NCBI GenBank assembly: GCA_009760855.2
Contig: WPIO01000093.1
Span: 611,001-675,000 of the forward strand
DNA: 64,000 nt
DNA from: Cristatella mucedo
Lineage: Eukaryota; Bryozoa; Phylactolaemata; Cristatellidae
Direction of reading: 5' to 3'
In this document: one piece after another, positions 56,815 to 64,000 of the stretch
How the letters are laid out: each line of letters begins with the position of its first letter
Position numbering within the stretch: position 1 is the stretch's first letter
The notes under the pieces: model-generated
What the model was told of the DNA's origin: nothing
Databases searched by the model: none
What the model saw: only the letters and a program-made list of their open reading frames with translations
Made by a program: the position numbers and the translations under genes

Positions 56815-57836
56815 CAGGAATCACTAATGATCTGTTGCACTGTCGTAAATCTGACCGGAGTATCAAGTCAACGTTTCCGCAAATGGATGGAAGCAAACTT
56901 TCTTAAATTGAAGGATGATAAAAAACCTTTTAGTTATGAGCTAACCAAGTGTGATTCAGAAATAGGAAAGGTTAAGGCTCAAAATCAGCTCTGCCAGCAT
57001 ATTTGCTGTTAAATCTGCACGAAACCTAGGGGTCATGTTCCAAAGTGACCTTTAATTAGACGACCAGCTCCACAGTCAAGTCTGCCTACTTTCCGCTACA
57101 TCAAATTTCTAAAATTCGGGCTTGTTTAGACATGGATACCACATCTAAGCTGGTCCATGCATTTGTGACATCCTGTCTTGACTTCTGTAACTCACTGCTT
57201 GCTGGTCTACTGGCCTGTGCAATCAGGCGTTTACAGCTGGTGCAAAAATCCGCAGCTAAGCTTGTCTGTCGTGAGCGTCGCAGTTGCCACATCACACCAC
57301 TTCTCGCCGACCTACACTGGCTCCCAGTCAAGCAACGCATCGACTTCAAGGTTTTTCCCTCACTTTTAGGCTCGTTCATTCTTTGGCTTCAAATTACCCA
57401 TCAGATATACTCTGCCACCAGGATAAGCATCGTATCCACCGGCTTTTCGGAATCTAATCATTTACTTTTACCTCGCACAAACCTCAAATCTTTTGGAAAC
57501 CGTGCCTTTACTTCATATGCTCCAGAAGCCTGAAACTCACTTCCTTTGCGTCATGACATCCCCTGACTCGACCACATTTAAGAAGAAACTAAAAACGCAT
57601 CCATGTACGACAGCATTTAGTGAGTCTATGTGATTCATCATTAGTGTGCTTACACGTGATTACATTGCGATTGTGCTGATACTGAGCATACTTGCATGCT
57701 GCACTTGTGCATGTCACCTCTAACCTTGTCGTGCTTGTACTTTGAGCATGCTACCACTAACCATTCGATATCGCTTCTGTTACTGCAAATGTGGAGTGTC
57801 TAGAAAAAGATTAAATTCTTTAAGGGCGCTATAACA
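56815..57836 (+). mobile_element. L2-A-like LINE, decayed
   Basis: The plus strand starts near the WMEANFLKLKDDK segment and continues through [38 protein letters not shown] and NLKSFGNRAFTSYAPEA to a decayed hairpin (TTAAATTCTTTAAGGGCGCT) at 57810-57830. It lacks a TTA tail. Several frameshifts. Confidence 0.75.
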
Positions 57837-58122
57837 AACACCTATTTAGGACAGCATTTAGTGGGTACCTGCGATTCATCCTTCATGTGCTTATGCGTGC
57901 TGACATTGTGCACGCTGCCACTAACCACGCCACTAACCACATTTGCATGCTGACCCTGTGCATATCACCCCTAACCATATTATTCATGTTTATCAAGCAT
58001 GATATTACTCACCATTCAATCGCGCTTCCCTTTGCAGCAAATGTGAAGCGCCTAGAAAGAGATAGAGTTCTCTGAAGGCGCTTTATCAAGTGCATTATTA
58101 TTATTATCTTATTATTATTTTG
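57837..58122 (+). mobile_element. L2-A 3' end
   Basis: CACCTATTTAGGACAGCATT (the HLFRTAF coding end), then the 3' UTR with a short duplicated CCACTAACCACG block, hairpin and TTATTATTATC tail. It directly abuts the preceding decayed copy. Confidence 0.8.
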
Positions 58123-58428
58123 CGAACATTCTACTGTGCTGAAACAAATTAAGGCTTTCCAACTTGCCAGTAAGACGAGGATTGCACATAACCAGCCGGT
58201 TGGTCTCATCGTCGTTAAGCTTCAAGATGCTCGTAGCTATATAAGTGTGAGCGTCGTCGATGCCGGCTGCGGGGGAGGTAAGTGATTCGAATGCAGAGCT
58301 TAGAAAGTTCAAATAATAAGTTGAACCGAGTGTCGTCGGCATAGAAATGAAACCCCATACTGCGTTTGGTAATAGCAGCGGCCAGAACCTGAGTATAGAG
58401 AGTGATGAGAATAGGGCTCAAGATCACG
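58123..58428 (-). mobile_element. LINE RT fragment with YADD motif (group C)
   Basis: The minus strand encodes MILSPILITLYTQVLAAAIT and MGFHFYADDTRFNLLF, the RT motif B end and the catalytic motif, then YIATSILKLNDDETNRLVMC. It is similar in layout to L2-A but clearly divergent, so placed in group C. Cut at 58428 by SINE-2. Confidence 0.65.
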
Positions 58429-58557
58429 CTGGTTTGGCCCAGTGGTCATGGTGCTCGCCCCGACCGAGGTCTTACCGAGGTCTTGGGCTTCAGCCCCGTG
58501 GCATATGTGAAGCGCCTAAATAGAAATTAAGTTCTCTTAGGATGCAATACAAATGAA
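58429..58557 (+). mobile_element. SINE-2 copy
   Basis: Head GCTGGTTTGGCCCAGTGGTC, ATGGTGCTCGCCCCGACC, box B region GGGCTTCAGCCCC, then CATATGTGAAGCGCCTAAAT, TTAAGTTCTCTTAGGATGC and ACAAATGAATAAT. It has the same L2-like tail as the other copies. Directly followed by (TA)n(TG)n. Confidence 0.75.
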
Positions 58558-58792
<235 letters not shown>

Positions 58793-59320
58793 CGGATGTT
58801 ACCGATATAATTCTGATATAATATATTCTAAGGAGTCACCTGATGGCCGTTTGCATCTATGCTTTGTCACATCTCAGTAAGATAGACCAAACTCAATTCA
58901 GCGCTACACTAACGATACTTTTTAGATTCGCTCCTGAAAACGAATCTGGTGTAAAATCATATCCGACGGTGCTGGAAGATCCCGATAAACTGACAGAGGC
59001 CCTTTACTCTGATCAGCTTTTCTCAATCACTGCAAACCAGAAGCAGAGTAGTTTCAGTGGAATAATTAGCTCTGCATCCAGATTTCAAATTGGTCGCAAG
59101 ATCTTATGAATCGATTTTATGATTTAGCCATTTCGGTCACTTTACTTTAAAGTGCCCTGATAAGGATGGCAGAGATAATAATGTACAATCAGTCGATTCT
59201 CGTGATCTAGGATCGGCTTTACTACTAACGGTCCGACTAAAGCTGTTTTCTGAGGGGCAGGATCTTAGCAATTAATTAAAAAAATACCAACGTATTTGAG
59301 AGCCACTTTTTCTATAGTGG
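58793..59320 (+). other. Unassigned; ORF 58843-59109 of unknown nature
   Basis: An 88-codon frame (MAVCIYALSHLSKIDQTQFS at its start) has a balanced composition, but no family resemblance or splice signals were found. Confidence 0.2.
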
Positions 59321-59321
59321 C

Positions 59322-59448
59322 AGAAGAGCCTTAAAGACTGTCACCACCGCCTGCCGCAGCAATGAAGGATCGTCTACCGCAGGATTCGAACCCATGACCT
59401 CGGGACCGAGGTCGTGAAGAGCAACCACCTTACCCGGTGTGCCGTCGC
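59322..59448 (-). mobile_element. SINE-1 copy
   Basis: Reverse-strand order: TATAGTGGCAGAAGAGCC tail, then GACTGTCACCACCGCCTG, the box B complement GGATTCGAACCCATGACC, the CTCGGGACCGAGGTCGTG stem, and CCACCTTACCCGGTGTGCCG for box A. Box B is intact on the minus strand. Confidence 0.75.
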
Positions 59449-59640
59449 AATTAGGGGCATATTTAGAACATTTTCAATGGTGCACGGCAGCAGGTCTATG
59501 CATCTCATAATGAGAGCTGTTGGGACAACGTCATAAAGACCTGCGGTCTTATGAAACTGGGAAGCAATATTAGCAATGACATAAAAAAATCGCTATCTCT
59601 ACTGGGAGCTGATCAGCTTCACCATTGAGGAGACGACTAT
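59449..59640 (-). mobile_element. LINE family C RT fragment
   Basis: The minus strand encodes GLYDVVPTALIMRCIDLLPC then TIENVLNMPL, the segment before RT motif A. It resembles the fragment at 3361-3600 and lies next to SINE-1. Confidence 0.5.
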
Positions 59641-59890
59641 TTAATTTATTACCATGACTGTAGTAAGTGGGTCACGATCAGCTCCCAGCCAGCACCTTTA
59701 GTAGCAAGTGTTGCAAATTCTTTTAATCCAGATTCCACATTCGCTCAGTGGCCACAACGGTCCACAGGCTATCAGAGCTGAGTTTCATGAGCGAGCGAAT
59801 AAAAAGGGCGCTCACTTGGCGGTGAGCAGCAGCAGCAGCGGCGGCGAAACGTGCAACCTGCTCACTCTAGTCATACTGTGAAAGCTACGA

Positions 59891-60020
59891 TTGTGTTTGG
59901 AGATGAGAGCCACTGTCAATAGCACCGCGAGCTTTTTGCGAACTTCTATACCGAACGAGGCCTACAAACTTCGAATTTTGTCTTCACCTGAAGTCAAGAG
60001 AGACAACCCTCTGAGGAAAG
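59891..60020 (+). CDS. Candidate first exon, unknown gene
   Basis: An open frame from ATG (59891, or an in-frame ATG at 59903) to a consensus donor GGAAAG|GTAAGC at 60020/60021. It encodes MRATVNSTASFLRTSIPNEA then YKLRILSSPEVKRDNPLRK. Upstream lie CAG/CGG trinucleotides (59825-59850), as in 5' UTRs. No downstream exon or family was recognised, so this is a candidate only. Confidence 0.25.
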
Positions 60021-61513
60021 GTAAGCTGGTACTTCGACGCAACTCGCACTGTTTTTCTGACAGCGAAGAATTTGCAAGTATAGTTTGCTTAGTCGGGAGC
60101 CTAACTTGGAAGCCAAATCTGGTTCACTGATGTAATCACTCGACTAAGCCTAGAGCATGGCAGGTCACTAGAGTATCACTCTCTGAGTATCTCCTTTATA
60201 CCTAAACACAAAATCGGCCCACGAAGGTTACAGGCTCACAAGGAGATACGAATGCGGCATACACATGTACATCAATCTACGCTGTTCTCGAAGTCTGTCC
60301 GCCGTATGCAATGCTTTTGCTTTGAAGAAATGAGTAGCATATTCCTGTCAATAAAACCGAGCTCGCATAGTGTGACCACGTGTCACAGTTAATCCCACAG
60401 TACATCTGTTTCTCTCGGGTCACGGAATCCCCCAAGTGCGATCCCTTCGAGAACCCTCTTGGAAAGATGGAAGATTGTTTAGCATTTTCACAAACTTGAG
60501 GCTTTCGTTTAAATCAAATCATATGATATATTGACATTTATTCTAACATTGGACTAGGTTCTACGGTCAATTTCAATGCACTTAATCCTTCTCTCTTTAT
60601 TGCCTGCAGCAAGCGGGATTAAAACCGCTAATGCTGCTCTACAGCTATAAAATGGCGTTACACTGCTTCACAGTGCTTTTTGTGCCGACAATCGGCATGA
60701 TTATGACGCCCAAGGTGGAATTTCCGAAGCCATGATCACGATCAGTGGCTGAGCTAGCACTTCTTTTGATTGGTGGTTAGACTCCTTGGACTGTCTTCCC
60801 GGATTTACCTTAACGACTGACTTGTTTGGGAAGCCGCGGAGTTGAACATAGGCAGACAGCGGCCATCAAGGCTTGGACGGAGTTTTGGCCGCTTCCTTCC
60901 CGTGCACAGAGTGGCTCGAAGGAAGTGTCAAGTATCGTCAAGGCAACGTCTTTTGTCTCACGTCTGCACCAAGTCGTTCATTGCCTCCACGAGGTCATTC
61001 CTCTCTGAGAGATGGCAGATGTTTTTTCTTTGTTTTCTAGTGTTTAACCTTGTGTTTTGTTAGGATATTTATATGCCTCTACTTAAACATGCTAAGGCGG
61101 CTTTATCCGGACAACTTATCTCTTTTCATGAAGTGCTATATAGCTTTACATTATTTTATCTTTGGCTTTTGTGTTATTTGATTGACATTATCAAGTGCCT
61201 GTAAGCGAATTCGAAAAAATTGGAGTAGACAACTGTTGCATGCACTCATCATAATTCAATGTAGACGTGAGATTTCTACCGAAAATGAAGTAAGTGTAAC
61301 CAAAATTTCGGAAAATGGATACTCCCTTGACGCTTCTTGGACACGCTGGGGAAAAGACAAAATAATCCTTCATCCTGTGCTAAAAACCTGAGCTCTACTT
61401 GGCGAAGTACTGTCTATGAAGCAAAATGAAACGACAACTCGGAATGTGAGGCTAGTGAGGAAAGCGAATATCGGTAAACTTTCAGATTGAGGCGATAGCC
61501 TCTAGATGGATTT
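60021..61513. other. No recognisable feature
   Basis: Downstream of the sulfotransferase stop codon on the minus strand. The nearest minus-strand AATAAA is around 60540, about 1 kb beyond the stop, so the 3' end of that gene is not fixed. ORFs at 60826-61063 and 61182-61391 have no recognised family. Confidence 0.4.
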
Positions 61514-61797
61514 TCACGTGTCTCCTTCGCTCTGGTGTATGGACAACCTCAGTAGTGGATGCTGATCGTAGCCAAACATCAGAGCGTCAGGTGCATACAA
61601 ACTGACAATTCTGTTCAAAGCTGTTTTGCTTAACGAGGAATAGGATTTCTCGTAGGTCAAAGCAGTGATGTTCTTTTTCTCGTGACTTCTGCGTCCAACT
61701 GATCCAATAGCTTGATCGTAGGTCTGTTGGGTGAATGTCTTAGGAAAGACTACTAGCTTCAAGAAGTTGAAATCAGCGCTCAGGGTTTCCAGTTTCG
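61514..61797 (-). CDS. Carbohydrate sulfotransferase, exon 2 (C-terminus)
   Basis: 284 nt including the TGA stop at 61516-61514; acceptor ATTTTTTTTAG|CGAAAC after a strong pyrimidine tract. It encodes AKLETLSADFNFLKLVVFPK, SVGRRSHEKKN and LNRIVSLYAPDALMFGYDQH. KLETL--D--FL and L--LY--D--MFGY are the usual C-terminal signatures of the HNK-1ST/CHST8-14 sulfotransferase family. It joins exon 1 in phase (Gly/Ala codon split 1+2), giving YTYIAKLETL where the family more often has YIGKLETL. Confidence 0.88.
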
Positions 61798-63016
61798 CTA
61801 AAAAAAATAACAAAGGCTCACACATCAATTTTAATTTAAACCTAGGTGCAGTTTTGCAGGACTCTTTTGAAGGCCGAAGTTACAGAAAATGATTGTTTCA
61901 GCAAGGAATTAGAACTAAATTTGTAGAAACTAGAACTGGAATGTTTTGCACAGACGCGCACCTTTTAACTACTTCCGATTTTGATAATAAAGTCGTCTAA
62001 TTAATCTGAAACTCTATTAGATTTTACATATAGAACGAAAATAAAATACAAACTAGATCAAACGGTCGAGAAATGACGGTACAATATGGATGAATAAACC
62101 GGAAATGACGTAAAAAACACAGCCAAAGTCAAGGAAACGTATAGACTCACCAAACAGCACCGATGTTTTGAGATACGTGCATATAATCACTTAGAAAGGA
62201 ATGCAGAAAGACCGGCGGTCAAAACAGCTAACACTGCGTTCGATTTGTATTGCTAGGAAAGAGGTTTCGTATTTGCATCGCTAAGAAGAGGCTAATTAAT
62301 CTATACGGCTTTGACCACGCTCTACAAGAAAACATCACACATGTCACGCAAGAGCTCCTACCTCCACTAAGTCCTTTCTATGCCCATCTTTTCCAGCTAA
62401 GCTGTGTGTGATTGAACAGTAAAATGTTTTGCATTTAACTGCGATATCTATTGATCATTTCATATTTATCCTCATCGTGAAATTTCTTTGGTCTCATGTT
62501 TATTTCGAGTTTTAATGTGCAGCTTGAGCGTTTAGATATTGCAGTGCTTCTGTAACTGGCAGCGCCCTCGAAACGTGCAGCTATTACGTAAGACAACCAT
62601 ACATACGGGCATTACCCGAGACAAGCACACATACAGGTAGTATTAACCGAGCCGAGGGGGTTAGTGTTTCAAGTTTAAGAAATATCAGCTTGCCTATGCT
62701 TGCTAGTATAGCCAGCACGGGCTGTCGAGTTTTTGACAGCTTTATGGCCAGCTACAGAGTACAGGTGAGCTACAGAGTACAGGTGCTAGGACTGCATTTG
62801 TGAGAAAAGATGCGCACATGAGGTTCGCAAAACAGTCTCGCGGAGCATTGAGTGCATATGCCGAAGATCTGTCAATGGGCTTTCTTCTGCTCTCACAGCC
62901 GCAATTTCTGTCCTTTCCGGAGGCGCATATGCGCGCATGAACTCACATGAACTCGAGTGAAGGGCGGCTCACGCGTCTTACCTACGTAAGTAAGTAAGTG
63001 CCTGCGAAATACTCAC
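61798..63016 (-). other. Sulfotransferase intron
   Basis: A 1.2-kb intron with consensus ends and no recognised repeat. A GTACAGGTGAGCTACAGA duplication lies at 62755-62785 and a short TAAG repeat next to the donor at 62985-63000. Confidence 0.7.
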
Positions 63017-63785
63017 CGATGTAAGTGTAGTTAGCCTGACACGGCATGCAGTGCCAGTGGATCGGCGCCACGTGCGGGTTCAGCGAGCGTCCCTCCGCGA
63101 CCTCGTTCAGTAGGCACTCCACGAATTGGGCAAAGCTCACGGCCGGGCCGTCGCGGAAAGTCATGTTGTGGTAGTCGTAGCAAAACTTGGAAAAGCGTAT
63201 CCTCTCCTTCACAAACTTGTCGGTATAAGCAGAGACTAGCCGGTCCCAGGGATTCCTCACGATGATGACCGAGTTCGGCAGGAACCGGTCGAAGGCGCCG
63301 ATCATCGGGAACTGCTTTCGCGCGCACGTGTGCGCGTCCCGCTTTGGGCACGTCTTGTTCGTGGCAACCTCGAGAAACGTCTTGAACGTGGTCGAAGCGC
63401 ACTTGGCGATGCAGCAGTAAGTGATGCCAAGGTCGGGCACGTTGAAGATGGTGCCGAGCATGTCGGGCTTGACCGAAACGCTGGCGCAAGCGGCGCGCAG
63501 GTCCGCCTGTCGCACACTCTGCAGCCGCCGGATGCTTGCCGCGAAAGCTTCGTCCGCCGAACGACCGTCGACGTTCCTCAGTGACTGACGCCCACTCTGC
63601 TCGCCGTCGTAGCCTTCGACGGCGGAGCCGAAGCCGAAGACCGAGCTCGCCTGCCACGACTCGGCCGCCCTGCAGCTGCTGCTGCTGCTGCTGCTGCAGT
63701 GAGCGACGAGAGCGATCAGCGAGGCGAGGCCTGCCAGACAGGCGGCCGCTGCCGCCGTCGCCACTCTGCGCCGCCGAACTGGCAT
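63017..63785 (-). CDS. Carbohydrate sulfotransferase, exon 1
   Basis: 769 nt from ATG 63785 to the donor TACATCG|GTGAGT. Predicted type II Golgi protein of 350 residues with exon 2. Basic start MPVRRRR, a membrane anchor at about residues 8-29, and a run of seven Ser at 31-37 (AGC repeats). The catalytic domain begins near 105. CIAKCASTTFKTFL (125-138) is the 5'-phosphosulfate-binding loop and IIVRNPWDRLVSAY (174-187) the 3'-phosphate-binding site for PAPS. HWHCMPCQANYTYIG (243-257) is the family C-terminal motif. The enzyme moves sulfate from PAPS to a glycan; the exact acceptor cannot be told. Confidence 0.92.
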
Positions 63786-63931
63786 CTACGGGTGCGGCCT
63801 AAAAAAAAAGCAGTAGAGATGAATAAGGTGAATGGAGACTTTCCGCGAGTAGTGCTCGCGTGCCTGCGTTCGTGTGCCCGAAAGGACAAGGATTTCTCAC
63901 ACCATACTGCGCGGATGTCGAGAGCTAGTGA

Positions 63932-64000
63932 GCCGTGATGGCACACTAGGTACGGTGGTTGCTTTACACGACCTCCGTCCCGAGGTCGTGGGCTCGATTC
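63932..64000 (+). mobile_element. SINE-1 copy, cut by the window end
   Basis: AGCCGTGATGGCACACTAGG, ACGACCTCCGTCCCGAGGTC and GTGGGCTCGATTC, matching the head of the complete copy at 29680-29843. It lies about 150 bp upstream of the sulfotransferase start. Confidence 0.75.

Noticed and set aside
63031-63657. Arg-rich 208-codon frame overlapping the sulfotransferase
   Set aside because: Shadow of the real exon in another frame, caused by high GC; no family match.

Overview
This is a repeat-rich animal nuclear genome segment, probably from an invertebrate. Evidence for this is the short, phase-compatible exons bounded by GT/AG splice sites, the large introns, the many 5'-truncated non-LTR retrotransposons, tRNA-derived SINEs, DNA-transposon fossils and long microsatellites. 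No prokaryotic features (operons, ribosome binding sites, CRISPR) are present. The species cannot be named from the sequence alone.

Three protein-coding genes are recognisable, all on the minus strand. (1) An aldehyde dehydrogenase of the ALDH9 / betaine-aldehyde type: five consecutive exons at 22857-23013, 18839-18984, 10503-10632, 6216-6460 and 5524-5940. They join in frame with matching phases and give about 365 residues, including the catalytic Glu and Cys; the C-terminal exons are not seen and probably lie left of the window. (2) A DALRD3 homologue (DALR anticodon-binding-domain protein, a cofactor of tRNA m3C methylation): exons between 37350 and 44475. One short internal exon and the last exon were not found. 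(3) A complete two-exon carbohydrate sulfotransferase (sulfotransferase-2 / HNK-1ST family) at 61514-63785, predicted at 350 residues, type II membrane.

Nearly everything else is mobile-element sequence. The dominant element, called L2-A here, is an L2/CR1-like LINE with an APE endonuclease, a reverse transcriptase and a 3' end that forms a GCGC-flanked hairpin followed by (TTA)n. At least 20 copies occur on both strands; the largest (6636-9710) keeps parts of the endonuclease and the whole RT core. Two further LINE groups (B, with an ATTAC-type tail; C, known only from RT fragments) are older. Three tRNA-like SINE groups occur; one (SINE-2) has a 3' tail closely matching that of L2-A, suggesting that it uses the L2 machinery. 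Also present are a solo LTR just upstream of the ALDH gene, a decayed Ty3/gypsy-like pol fragment, a Tigger/pogo fossil, a Tc1-like fossil and a fragment of a dispersed invertebrate repeat-borne protein of unknown function.

Layout: 0-23 kb, ALDH9 gene with introns packed with LINEs; 23-37 kb, LTR, gypsy, LINE-B, Tigger, L2 and Tc1 fossils; 37-44.5 kb, DALRD3; 44.5-59 kb, SINEs, a perfect inverted repeat, an 850-bp purine tract, a 13-bp minisatellite in CpG-rich DNA, and a degenerate ~170-bp tandem array (52.15-54.63 kb) split by two L2 insertions; 59-64 kb, the sulfotransferase gene and SINEs. The three genes are functionally unrelated; nothing suggests a shared pathway.
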